Assembly: GCA_030620455.1 (NCBI GenBank)
Contig: JAUXEQ010000076.1
Span: forward strand, 1-6,950
Length of the DNA stretch: 6,950 bases
Direction: 5' to 3'
Source of the DNA: a bacterium
Lineage (GTDB): Bacteria; UBP14; UBA6098; B30-G16
A program made the translations under genes and the position numbers. Positions within the stretch are counted from its first letter, which is position 1. The number at the start of each line of letters is the position of its first letter. The notes under the pieces are model-generated. The model ran no database searches and was not told the origin of the DNA. It was given only the letters and a program-made list of their open reading frames with translations. Shown in pieces: positions 1 through 6,950 of the stretch.

Positions 1-1103
1 AAAACGGGACAATTTATTCCTACGACAACGATTCTGGATTAGTTCTGCTCCGAACTGTCGGTGGCGTTGGAAGTTGGATTTACGGTCCTTCTGCAATGGG
101 TGATGTTAACGGTGACTACACCTGGGACTTGGCTTTTGGCACTGTAACGTCTCTTGTGCTTGGCATTAATGGCTCAGGGGCTTTGACTAGTTTCGGGGGA
201 TGGACAATAAACTTCGCATTGGGACATATTTACGGTTCGATGCTTATGATGGATATAAATGGTGAACCGGGACCCGAGTATATTTTCCAGTCCTTTCAAG
301 AGGATAGCCTGAGGTCTTTTCTTGTTGCAGTCGATTATAAACAATCAGATATAGAGGGCTTCCCCGATACCTTTGAAACTGATAGGTCTGGCTTGCTTTC
401 ACCTGTTGCATTCGAGCATGAAAGCACAATTTATATTGCTGCCGCTGATGGCGATGGCAATTTAAGGATATGGTCTTTACCCGGAGCACCTCTACCGGGT
501 TATAAAAACTGGACAGAATATCTTGGAAATAGACGTAATTCCAATATTGCACCACCGAATCCTGCAAAACTCACAATCGTAAACATCTCGGATAACGATT
601 ACAAAATCTCATGGTCGCCTTCAGATTATACAGAATTCGCCCACTATAAATTATTTTTATCGCCAGATTCGACTGGCACAACTTTCACTCATCTGACTAC
701 GATCGATGATATTTCTGAAACCACTTTTCAATTCACATCGGAAGCTTCTATCGAGTCTATTTGGGTTTTTTCCACAATCGAGGATATTTTCGGTAGAAGC
801 TCTATAAGAAGCAAGCCAGTACACTTCATCGACACATCGTCCATTGCAGTAAATCTTTCTGAGGAAACTTTTTCTCCAATAGTCATTACAAACCCGTTAA
901 ACAGTGCATTTAAGCTTAATGCACCTGTGGGAAGCATCGCACAGATCGTTGATATTCGCGGTTCTGTTGTCGAGGAAATTTCAATTGTAGAAAGCCCCAC
1001 TTCTATTGAAATGAATCGTTCACCGACAGGAGTTTATTTAGTTAAAATATTTTCTAACTCGGGAAGGAAAATATACACCTCGAAAATGATTCTCATAAAA
1101 TAG
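1..1103 (+). CDS. Secreted FG-GAP/VCBS-like protein with fibronectin III-like domain and type IX secretion sorting tail (3' part only)
   Basis: The reading frame is open from base 3 to the stop at 1101-1103, so about 366 C-terminal residues are visible and the true start lies outside the window. The ATG at 96 sits inside a repeat and is not the start. Calcium-binding-like repeats typical of FG-GAP/VCBS beta-propellers appear as GDVNGD (visible residues 32-37) and DINGEPGPEY (about 84-93), followed by ADGDGNLRIWSLPG (about 148-161). A proline-rich linker leads to a fibronectin III-like domain (about 187-275, with ISWSPSD). The last 75 residues look like a Por/type IX sorting domain: ITNPLNS, then IVDIRGSVV, then SPTGVYLVKI, ending in SKMILIK. 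In known systems this tail directs export across the outer membrane and anchoring or release at the surface. The cargo function is unknown because the N-terminal part, where a peptidase or adhesin domain might lie, is missing. No terminator hairpin follows the gene. Confidence 0.85.
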   Translation, partial: NGTIYSYDNDSGLVLLRTVGGVGSWIYGPSAMGDVNGDYTWDLAFGTVTSLVLGINGSGALTSFGGWTINFALGHIYGSMLMMDINGEPGPEYIFQSFQEDSLRSFLVAVDYKQSDIEGFPDTFETDRSGLLSPVAFEHESTIYIAAADGDGNLRIWSLPGAPLPGYKNWTEYLGNRRNSNIAPPNPAKLTIVNISDNDYKISWSPSDYTEFAHYKLFLSPDSTGTTFTHLTTIDDISETTFQFTSEASIESIWVFSTIEDIFGRSSIRSKPVHFIDTSSIAVNLSEETFSPIVITNPLNSAFKLNAPVGSIAQIVDIRGSVVEEISIVESPTSIEMNRSPTGVYLVKIFSNSGRKIYTSKMILIK

Positions 1104-1149
1104 AACCTTATCGATTTAAATACTGATATTGAGGAATATAAGTGAAGAA

Positions 1150-2097
1150 ATGAAAGACGGGAAAGGTAAAAAATTTAAGCTTAGCGTGGGTGGACAGGCA
1201 GTTATCGAGGGCATAATGATGCGCTCACCCAATAAAATCGCGATGGCAGTTCGAAAACACGATGGTGAAATCGAAATTGTTGACAGGAACTTAACTCCAC
1301 TTTCAAAACGCAAGAAATTCTTTGGTTTTTTCATTGTTAGAGGAGCACTAAATCTCTTCGATGCGCTTTATTGGGGGATAAAATACTTGGAACTTTCCGC
1401 TCAACTATCACAGCCTAAGGATGAAAATCCAAAAAGTAAATCCGCAAATGCTCTCTGGAGTGGACTGTCTATGTTAGTGGCTTTTGCATTGGCTATGTTT
1501 ATATTTCTTTATCTGCCATTAAAGTGTGCAGGTATGTTGGCTCTCAAGGATCGTCCATTTGAGTTTAATATCGTTGCGGGTGCGATTAGAGTGATTCTTT
1601 TCCTGATTTATTTGCTTCTAATTTCATTGCTCCCGGATGTAAAAAGACTGTTTCAATATCACGGCGCCGAGCACAAAACTATAAATGCATTTGAAAACAA
1701 TGAACCATTAGAGATAAAGAGGATTAAGCTTTATTCCACATTCCATTCCCGATGCGGAACTAGTTTCATTTTTATTGTTGCGGTGATAGCAATACTTTTC
1801 TTTGCAGTTTTTGACGGTTTACTGTATAAATTCTGGGGAATTGCTCTTAAGCCGGTTGCAAGAGCACCCTATCATTTGCTTTTGCTCCCAATTATTGCGG
1901 GTATTTCCTATGAAATTCTCAAAATAAGCGACAAATTGTCTAATAAAAATTTTATTTTGAAAATATTTACTCTTCCCGGTCTCTACCTCCAACGAATAAC
2001 GACCAAACCACCAACAGACGATATGTTGGAAATTGCAATTGCTGCCCTAAAGAAATCGTTAGAAAATGTGAACTTTGATAATAACAGGGAACATTAA
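1150..2097 (+). CDS. yqhQ: DUF1385 / YqhQ-family integral membrane protein, putative metal-dependent enzyme
   Basis: The protein is 315 residues from the ATG at 1150, about the normal length of the family (COG3872, Bacillus YqhQ). The family signature GGQAVIEGIMMRSP is at residues 14-27. The polar motifs YHGAEHKTINAFE (170-182) and HSRCGTSF (199-206) supply conserved His, Glu and Cys residues; the idea that they bind a metal is inference. Hydrophobic segments lie near 105-127, 142-161, 204-222 and 241-255, so it is an inner-membrane protein with no signal peptide. The biochemical role of the family is not established. A TTG at 1129 would add seven residues, but they are not conserved and nothing like a ribosome site precedes it. 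A GAGGA at 1131-1135 is 14 bases before the ATG, so neither start has an ideal site. The gene stops 3 bases before the GH57 start, which indicates co-transcription. Confidence 0.88.
   Translation: MKDGKGKKFKLSVGGQAVIEGIMMRSPNKIAMAVRKHDGEIEIVDRNLTPLSKRKKFFGFFIVRGALNLFDALYWGIKYLELSAQLSQPKDENPKSKSANALWSGLSMLVAFALAMFIFLYLPLKCAGMLALKDRPFEFNIVAGAIRVILFLIYLLLISLLPDVKRLFQYHGAEHKTINAFENNEPLEIKRIKLYSTFHSRCGTSFIFIVAVIAILFFAVFDGLLYKFWGIALKPVARAPYHLLLLPIIAGISYEILKISDKLSNKNFILKIFTLPGLYLQRITTKPPTDDMLEIAIAALKKSLENVNFDNNREH
2086..2090 (+). promoter_or_regulatory. Ribosome binding site of the GH57 gene
   Basis: AGGGA ends 10 bases before the ATG at 2101 and lies inside the last codons of the upstream DUF1385 gene. 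It is the best-placed Shine-Dalgarno-like sequence in the window and supports the 2101 start. Its position also ties translation of the hydrolase to the upstream gene. Confidence 0.45.
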
Positions 2098-2100
2098 ACT

Positions 2101-4278
2101 ATGTCTGAAGGGAAAAAACTTCACGTTGCTTTTCTATGGCATATGCACCAACCATGGTATTTATTGGATCATACAGGAACGGCGGCAATGCCATGGGTTC
2201 GACTTCACGCATTAAGGGACTATTACGATGTTCCTCGACTTATGGAGCAGAAAGGTTTCCCGGGAACGATTAATCTCGTACCATGTTTGCTAAGGCAGAT
2301 TCAGCTTTTATCCGATAATGAGACAAATGATCCATACTGGGACATACTAATAGCTAATCCACGAGACCTCACAGACTCGCAGCGAAGTTTTATGGTCTCA
2401 AATTTTATAAAGGTTAATTACGCCAATTATATCTCCAAATCGCCCAGATATACCGAGCTTATGGCTAAATATCAGGCTACCCACGATTATAGATCCTTTT
2501 CGGAGCAAGAATTATTCGACCTGCAAATTCATTATTTAATCTCTTGGTTCGGCGAGACTCTGAAAAAAAATACCGAGGTTATTAAGTTGATAATACTCGA
2601 CAAGAATTTCACCACCGATGACAAAAAGACATTGATATCCATTGCCAACAAACGAATTTCCGAGATAATTCCGTACTATCACAGACTTTTTTTCAACGAG
2701 ATAATCGAGCCTTCCACATCCCCGTTCTATCATCCAATTTTGCCATTATTATGCGATATTAGGATTGCCAAACAGTCTAATCCGCGAACCACTCTTCCAA
2801 ATATAGATTTCATGTATCCAAGTGACGCATCCGTGCAAATTAAGAACGGATTGGAATTTTTTGTTAATACTTTACATATTAATCCAGAATGTATATGGAG
2901 TTCTGAGGGTAGTCTGTCTGAAGAAATTATTCCATTATTAATACATAACGGGTTCAAGGTTACCTTTGGCGACGAAGATGTACTCAAGAAGTCTCAAGAG
3001 CTATTATACGGAGAACCGGGAAGTTCAATAGCCGACTCTCACTTAAGACCACGAAAGATTCATAGAAGCAATAGCCTAATTCACATTTTCTTTAGGGACA
3101 AAACCTTATCGGATAACATAGGCTTCAAATATTACAATATGGAAGTCGAGGATGCCGTTAATCATTTTCTAAATACGCTGCATACAATAAGAAAATCCTT
3201 GCCCGAAGACGATAATGAATACATTGCCAGCATAATGTTAGACGGTGAAAATGCATGGGAGTATTACGACCACAATGGTTTGCCTTTCCTGACAAAGCTA
3301 TATGAATCATTACTTTCAGACCCGGATATCGAACCTACTACGTTTAAGAAATATCTCTCAAAGAATCCACAAATACCAACATTGGATCGTCTTGCACCCG
3401 GTTCTTGGATTGCAAGTGATTTTAGCACATGGTGTGGTGATGAGGAAAAGAACAAAGCTTGGAAAATTCTCGCACAAACCCGAGACAATCTAACTCGAAC
3501 ATACGATAAAATGGATGTTAAAACTAAAAAAGAGGCTCTTGAGCACATGATGATTGCAGAGGGCTCGGATTGGTTCTGGTGGTATGGCGAGACAAATTTC
3601 ACACCACATATGGACATTTTCGATTCTCTGTTTCGACATCATCTTAAACGTGTCTATGAACTATCGGATACACCGTTACCAGCAGACATCACTGAAACAA
3701 TACATCAATCTGCAAGAGTACTCGAACCTATTCAGCGTCCTATGCAGTTCATACATCCCAAGTTAGACGGTAAGCCAACATCATATTTTGAATGGTCCTC
3801 AGCTGGAATTTATAAGGTCTCAGGGTTTCGAGGAGCTATGCATGGTTCTGAGAAGCAATTTTTGGAGCGTATTTTCTTCGGTTTCGATTTGCAAAACCTT
3901 TACCTTCGTCTCGATTCAAATTTCAGCCTAAAGGAGTTTTTCAGAGAAGGAGGTGAATTTCTACTCGAATTCACTAATCCAAAGCGAATTTATATAAATA
4001 TTTTCATTAAGGATGATGTTAAAAATATTAGCGTATATGAAATTTCAGAAGGTGAGAAAAAGTCGGTTAAAATTCAAGGATTATTAATTGCATGTGAACG
4101 GTCTTGTGAGATAAAAATTCCCTTCATTTCTTTGAATGCGACGCCAGATAAACCGGTTAGATTGGTTGTTTATACTCGCAAGGAAGATTCCCTCGATGAG
4201 AGATTCCCGTCATCCGGACAATGTTTGGAAATTGTGCCCCCTGACCAAGATTTTGAGGATAGATTATGGTTTGTGTAA
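2101..4278 (+). CDS. Cytoplasmic glycoside hydrolase family 57 protein (COG1449, alpha-amylase/alpha-mannosidase type)
   Basis: This 725-residue protein has no signal peptide and probably acts on intracellular alpha-glucans such as glycogen or maltodextrin; the substrate is inference. GH57 landmarks are in order: HMHQP at 14-18 (region 1), WSSEGS at 266-271, with E269 the expected catalytic nucleophile, and MLDGENAWEYY at 379-389, with D381 the expected acid/base. SDWFWWYGE at 489-497 belongs to the helical region after the (beta/alpha)7 barrel. Residues from about 540 to the end form a further domain, beginning around SAGIYKVSGFRGAMHG (567-582) and FGFDLQNLYLRLD (593-605). It looks like a beta-sandwich appendage of the kind seen in the long COG1449 proteins. 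All catalytic residues are present, so the enzyme looks active. Family members include amylases, amylopullulanases and 4-alpha-glucanotransferases, and the specificity cannot be read from sequence alone. It follows the DUF1385 gene by 3 bases. Confidence 0.9.
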   Translation: MSEGKKLHVAFLWHMHQPWYLLDHTGTAAMPWVRLHALRDYYDVPRLMEQKGFPGTINLVPCLLRQIQLLSDNETNDPYWDILIANPRDLTDSQRSFMVSNFIKVNYANYISKSPRYTELMAKYQATHDYRSFSEQELFDLQIHYLISWFGETLKKNTEVIKLIILDKNFTTDDKKTLISIANKRISEIIPYYHRLFFNEIIEPSTSPFYHPILPLLCDIRIAKQSNPRTTLPNIDFMYPSDASVQIKNGLEFFVNTLHINPECIWSSEGSLSEEIIPLLIHNGFKVTFGDEDVLKKSQELLYGEPGSSIADSHLRPRKIHRSNSLIHIFFRDKTLSDNIGFKYYNMEVEDAVNHFLNTLHTIRKSLPEDDNEYIASIMLDGENAWEYYDHNGLPFLTKLYESLLSDPDIEPTTFKKYLSKNPQIPTLDRLAPGSWIASDFSTWCGDEEKNKAWKILAQTRDNLTRTYDKMDVKTKKEALEHMMIAEGSDWFWWYGETNFTPHMDIFDSLFRHHLKRVYELSDTPLPADITETIHQSARVLEPIQRPMQFIHPKLDGKPTSYFEWSSAGIYKVSGFRGAMHGSEKQFLERIFFGFDLQNLYLRLDSNFSLKEFFREGGEFLLEFTNPKRIYINIFIKDDVKNISVYEISEGEKKSVKIQGLLIACERSCEIKIPFISLNATPDKPVRLVVYTRKEDSLDERFPSSGQCLEIVPPDQDFEDRLWFV

Positions 4279-4391
4279 GTTCTGATCCCAACAAAACCCA
4301 TTAGTAATAATTATTGTAATCTCTGTTATTTTATACAACAAGACTTCATCTAACTTGACAAAAGGCATTTTATTCCCTTTTTTCACTTAAT
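4279..4391. other. Intergenic spacer before the tRNA gene
   Basis: These 113 bases are AT-rich and have no plausible reading frame. A 10-base palindrome AATAATTATT (4306-4315) has no loop or following T-run, so it is not a convincing terminator for the GH57 unit. The only other signal is the TTGACA listed separately. Confidence 0.5.
4355..4360 (+). promoter_or_regulatory. Possible -35 element (TTGACA) of the tRNA-Arg promoter
   Basis: A perfect TTGACA begins 37 bases upstream of the mature tRNA 5' end, where a sigma-70-type -35 box would lie if transcription started at or just before the tRNA. The matching -10 position (about 4378-4383) is only a T-run and does not resemble TATAAT. The assignment rests on one hexamer and its distance. 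Confidence 0.35.
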
Positions 4392-4465
<74 letters not shown>

Positions 4466-4580
4466 TTTGTTAAACGAGAATTTATAATGTTATTTAGATT
4501 GCTTCATAATAAACCAAAATCAGTTAAAAAAGCAATCGGGATATCTTTCTGTTTTGCTTTCTAAAAGTCTTAAACTACTT

Positions 4581-4586
4581 TATATA
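4581..4586 (+). promoter_or_regulatory. Possible -10 box for the DUF1858-PerM-RibF run
   Basis: TATATA (overlapping TATAAA) lies 20 bases upstream of the ATG at 4607. A promoter is expected here because the upstream neighbour is a tRNA gene. The region 17 bases further upstream reads TTTCTA, a poor -35 box, and AT-rich DNA gives such matches by chance. Confidence 0.22.
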
Positions 4587-4600
4587 AAATTTTCCTGAGA

Positions 4601-4605
4601 GAGGT
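4601..4605 (+). promoter_or_regulatory. Shine-Dalgarno-like GAGGT, unusually close to the DUF1858 start
   Basis: GAGGT ends one base before the ATG at 4607, and the GAGG core is only two bases away. This is closer than the usual 5-9 base spacing. No other in-frame start preserves the conserved N-terminal part of the domain, so the start is kept and the spacing is recorded as odd. Confidence 0.35.
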
Positions 4606-4606
4606 A

Positions 4607-4840
4607 ATGGAGAAAATTAAAATCACCCAAGATATTCTAATAGAGGATTTGGTGGAGAAATATCCCGATTCTATACAATTCCTTACCAAAAAGGGAATAG
4701 TATGTTTTGTTTGTGGGGAACCAGCTTGGGGGACTTTATCCGAATTATGTTCAAAAAAGGGAATAGTAAATATTGATATAGTTATTGGGGAATTAGAAAA
4801 ATTCCTTAACGAAATAAATGTTAACAAAATAAATAATTAA
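4607..4840 (+). CDS. DUF1858 small protein (hybrid-cluster-protein-associated redox disulfide domain)
   Basis: This 77-residue protein consists of a single DUF1858 domain. The pattern matches the family: KITQDILIEDLVEKYP at 5-20, FLTKKGIVCFVCGEP at 25-39 with the CxxC pair C33/C36, and WGTLSELCSKKGI at 41-53. A third cysteine, C48, is present. The CxxC is the presumed redox-active or metal-binding site. Members are small helical proteins, found alone or fused to domains linked with nitric oxide and hybrid-cluster chemistry; the molecular role is not settled. It has no signal peptide or membrane segment and should be cytoplasmic. It is the first gene of a run, with 12 bases to the permease gene. 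No hybrid-cluster protein or iron-repair gene is visible nearby, so the family name alone should not be read as a function. Confidence 0.82.
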   Translation: MEKIKITQDILIEDLVEKYPDSIQFLTKKGIVCFVCGEPAWGTLSELCSKKGIVNIDIVIGELEKFLNEINVNKINN

Positions 4841-4852
4841 TAAGTTATTCCA

Positions 4853-5947
4853 ATGCAAAAACATCATAAACAAATTATTACTCAAGCTTTTTGGGGTGCT
4901 TTGGGTGCATCGTTTGCAATAGGGATTATTTATATTTTTGTCAAATTGATAAATCTTTGGCTTTGCACATTTCTTGCATTGATTTTAAGCATTTTTATCT
5001 CCTTTTTTGTGGATTTTTTCCAGAGACGATTTAAGATTTCGAGAGTGATTAGCGTTGTTTTTACTCTTTTTATTATGTGTCTTTTTATTGTATTATTCAT
5101 ACTCACATTAGTGCCCATATTATTAAGCCAGGGACAAATGGCATTACGGCAACTCCCCGATTTGGCTATAAAAGTTCAGAATATTCTCAATTCCTACCTG
5201 ATTACATTGGGAAGTAATACATTTATAAATATTGAGGATATACTCAATCAGGCTTTGGAACTTAGCGGTGATGTCCTATCCACTTCACTATCTATTCTTA
5301 GTGAAAGCATAGCAGTTATTGTCATATTAACAGTTATAGTAGTTATTGCGATTTACTTTTCGATGCACCCCATCGACGACCCAAAGCCTATTATGCGTTG
5401 GTTACCAGAAACTATACATAAAAAATTCAGTTATCTATTCATTAATATTATACGAAAAATCAGGGCGTGGTTGATTGGTCAGTTATTCTCGATGTCAATA
5501 ATTGCGATTGCATATATAATTGGTCTGACGATAATAGGAGTGCCTTATGCACTATTCTTCGGGATATTGGCTGGGGTATTATGTTTTGTGCCTTATTTAG
5601 GTCCACCTTTGTCTACAGTGGGACCTCTTTTGTTTGCCCTTGTCGATTCTCCTATTAAAGCGTTATGGGTCATTGTCTTGTACATCTTGAGTCAGGTTGC
5701 AGAAAGCTATTTTATTACTCCGTTTATTATGAAAAAGCAAGTCAGACTGCATCCAATTATTACAATACTATCTATTATGGCAATGGGTGATTTGTTTGGC
5801 ATTATAGGAATAGCAGTGGCTGTCCCGATTACTGCTTCCCTTCAATTTGTGGCGGAAGAAACTTTTCTCAAGAAAACCTCTCCTCAAATTGAGAATGAAA
5901 AAGAATCGAAAGGTATACCTAAAGTAAAAAATTCTCCTCACTCATAA
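4853..5947 (+). CDS. AI-2E family transporter / PerM-like membrane permease
   Basis: This 364-residue integral membrane protein has the layout of the AI-2E exporter family (formerly UPF0118; includes TqsA, PerM and YtvI). Hydrophobic segments lie near 11-31, 34-54, 64-92, 150-170, 208-230, 232-248, 254-280 and 301-332. A soluble loop at about 93-149 sits between the third and fourth. Family motifs include IRAWLIGQ (203-210), GLTIIGVPYALFFG (224-237), VPYLGPPLSTVGP (246-258) and ESYFITPFIM followed by VRLHP (284-301). The C-terminal 25 residues are charged and probably cytoplasmic. Members export varied solutes, and some relatives act as sodium/proton antiporters, so the substrate is unknown. 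There is no clear ribosome binding site before the ATG. The gene follows DUF1858 by 12 bases and overlaps ribF by one base. Parts of its 5' half are about 25-27% GC (counted on 4921-4980 and 5041-5100), lower than ribF; codons for hydrophobic residues may explain this. Confidence 0.88.
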   Translation: MQKHHKQIITQAFWGALGASFAIGIIYIFVKLINLWLCTFLALILSIFISFFVDFFQRRFKISRVISVVFTLFIMCLFIVLFILTLVPILLSQGQMALRQLPDLAIKVQNILNSYLITLGSNTFINIEDILNQALELSGDVLSTSLSILSESIAVIVILTVIVVIAIYFSMHPIDDPKPIMRWLPETIHKKFSYLFINIIRKIRAWLIGQLFSMSIIAIAYIIGLTIIGVPYALFFGILAGVLCFVPYLGPPLSTVGPLLFALVDSPIKALWVIVLYILSQVAESYFITPFIMKKQVRLHPIITILSIMAMGDLFGIIGIAVAVPITASLQFVAEETFLKKTSPQIENEKESKGIPKVKNSPHS

Positions 5948-6909
5948 TGAACGATCTATCCAAAACAACAAGAAATATCTGGCTCGATTCACCAAAAAAA
6001 CTTTTTGAAAACACAGCTGTAACATTGGGCAGCTTCGATGGCATTCACCTTGGTCACAGGGAACTGCTCAACACGCTTATCGAAAAGTCATCGCACGAGA
6101 AACTGATCCCAATATTCGCGACCCTCGACCCACATCCGAGACTTATATTCGACGATAATTTCATGATATTAACAACATCTCAGGAACGTGAATTTTTGCT
6201 CACGCAATATAATATCTCAGCTATTGTTCACATTAGATTCACACGCAACTTGGCATCTCTTTCCTGTAGAGATTTCATCAAAGACTACCTCGTGAATTCT
6301 TTTAACGCAAAATTAGTAGTCATCGGTTATGATTATCATTTCGGCAAAGGAAGAGAGGGCTCCCCAGAAACATTAAAATCAATTGGAAAAGAAATGAATT
6401 TTAACGTTGAAGTTATCCCTTCTTTTAAGGTTCAAAGTAAAATTGTTAAAAGCAGCACAATAAGGGAGCTAATCTTAAAAGCAGATATTCGTCATGCGAT
6501 CGAACTTTTGGGTCATAACTATCTCGTATGCGGAAAAACGATACCCGGCAGAGGAATAGGCGCAGAGCTTGGATATCCAACAGCCAATATGAAATTTCCG
6601 AGCCATAAATTGCTTCCGCCAAATGGTGTTTATGCTGCTTTGGCAGGTGTCGAGTTACAGTCTGCATCTATGCCAGCTATCGTATATATCGGGACTGCTC
6701 CTACATTCGAACAGACTAAAAAAACCTTCGAGGTGCATATTTTCGACATCGACAAGGATCTCTATGGGGAGCAACTTAATGTCGAACTTCTGGATTTTAT
6801 TCGTCCAGCATTTAAGTTCAAGACTCTAAAAGACCTTAAAGCCCAGATAGATCGCGATATTACTGAGACGCAAAAGAGGATTAAGCTCTACTCTTCGAAA
6901 AAGCAATAA
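5947..6909 (+). CDS. ribF: Bifunctional riboflavin kinase / FAD synthetase
   Basis: This cytoplasmic protein converts riboflavin to FMN and then to FAD. At 320 residues it has the normal length of the family. The N-terminal FAD synthetase (nucleotidyltransferase) half has GSFDGIHLGH at 28-37, FATLDPHP at 57-64, GYDYHFGKGREG at 127-138 and SSTIREL at 169-175. The C-terminal riboflavin kinase half begins near 186 and has GKTIPGRG (196-203), GYPTAN (209-214), NGVYA (226-230), GTAPTF (249-254), EVHIFD (262-267) with E262 the likely catalytic base, and DLYG (271-274). Both halves look intact. The ATG uses the last A of the permease stop codon (TAATG), and no Shine-Dalgarno sequence is seen, so translation is probably coupled to the permease. 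No FMN riboswitch is possible directly upstream because the start lies within the preceding gene. Confidence 0.95.
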   Translation: MNDLSKTTRNIWLDSPKKLFENTAVTLGSFDGIHLGHRELLNTLIEKSSHEKLIPIFATLDPHPRLIFDDNFMILTTSQEREFLLTQYNISAIVHIRFTRNLASLSCRDFIKDYLVNSFNAKLVVIGYDYHFGKGREGSPETLKSIGKEMNFNVEVIPSFKVQSKIVKSSTIRELILKADIRHAIELLGHNYLVCGKTIPGRGIGAELGYPTANMKFPSHKLLPPNGVYAALAGVELQSASMPAIVYIGTAPTFEQTKKTFEVHIFDIDKDLYGEQLNVELLDFIRPAFKFKTLKDLKAQIDRDITETQKRIKLYSSKKQ

Positions 6910-6929
6910 TCAAAAGACGCTTTAATTCG

Positions 6930-6950
6930 ATGCCCTACGAATTTTCGTTC
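6930..6950 (+). CDS. Possible start of a further gene, cut by the window edge
   Basis: An ATG 20 bases after the ribF stop opens a frame reading MPYEFSF to the window end. Spacing and strand fit another member of the same run. Seven codons are too few to identify a family, and no ribosome binding site is clear. No terminator is visible between the ribF stop and the edge. Confidence 0.2.

Larger units (their letters stand above)
4466..4606. other. Intergenic spacer between the tRNA and the DUF1858 gene
   Basis: These 141 AT-rich bases contain no coding frame. An 8-base inverted repeat, GATTGCTT at 4497-4504 and AAGCAATC at 4530-4537, encloses a 25-base loop. The right arm also overlaps AAAGCAA (4529-4535), which can instead pair with TTGCTTT (4554-4560). 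A TATATA at 4581-4586, about 20 bases before the start codon, could be a -10 box for the downstream three-gene run, but no good -35 box accompanies it. Confidence 0.4.

Noticed and set aside
244..567. Reverse-strand open frame of 107 codons inside the secreted-protein gene
   Set aside because: It is antisense to clear repeat motifs, and its translation has low-complexity Q/Y-rich composition with no domain.
96..1103. ATG at 96 as the start of the first gene
   Set aside because: The frame stays open upstream to base 3, and the ATG falls within a calcium-binding-like repeat, so the gene continues beyond the left edge.
1129..1149. TTG at 1129 as the start of the DUF1385 gene
   Set aside because: The extra seven residues precede the conserved region, no ribosome site lies upstream of the TTG, and the only purine-rich tract is downstream of it. 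It remains possible.
3264..3617. Reverse-strand open frame of 117 codons inside the GH57 gene
   Set aside because: It lies entirely within a strongly supported GH57 coding region that includes catalytic motifs, and its translation shows no recognisable domain.
4306..4315. Palindrome AATAATTATT after the GH57 stop as a terminator
   Set aside because: It has no loop, no GC in the stem and no following T-run.
5467..5658. Second-frame open frame within the permease gene
   Set aside because: It overlaps the conserved GLTIIGVPYA and VPYLGP region read in the main frame and has no independent support.

Overview
The window is AT-rich bacterial DNA, roughly 35-40% GC by eye, with all recognisable genes on the + strand. 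The first gene ends in a type IX secretion (Por-type) C-terminal sorting domain. This points to a Gram-negative member of the Bacteroidetes/FCB superphylum or a related candidate phylum. Several starts lack a clear Shine-Dalgarno sequence, which agrees with that. The exact phylum cannot be fixed from this sequence, so the placement is an inference.

Layout: (1) Positions 1-1103 hold the 3' end of a large secreted protein with FG-GAP/VCBS-like repeats, a fibronectin III-like domain and a sorting tail. (2) Positions 1150-2097 encode a DUF1385/YqhQ membrane protein. Only 3 bases separate it from (3), a 725-residue cytoplasmic glycoside hydrolase of family 57 (2101-4278); the two look co-transcribed. 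(4) A gene-poor stretch of 328 bases (4279-4606) contains one tRNA-Arg(CCU) at 4392-4465. A TTGACA hexamer lies 37 bases upstream of the tRNA. A weak set of alternative pairings lies between the tRNA and the next gene. (5) Positions 4607-6909 are a tight three-gene run: a 77-residue DUF1858 protein with a CxxC motif, an AI-2E/PerM-family membrane permease, and the bifunctional riboflavin kinase/FAD synthetase RibF, which starts on the last base of the permease stop codon (TAATG). (6) The last 41 bases may hold the first seven codons of another gene.

How the genes fit together: the window is mostly housekeeping (tRNA, FAD synthesis) and conserved membrane or carbohydrate functions. The YqhQ-GH57 pair and the DUF1858-PerM-RibF run are the two likely transcription units. 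Neither is an obvious dedicated pathway. I found no CRISPR array, transposase, integrase, phage gene or defence cassette, and no convincing undescribed system. The best leads are the YqhQ/GH57 pairing, the DUF1858 protein encoded beside RibF and PerM rather than beside a hybrid-cluster protein, and the general scarcity of ribosome binding sites.
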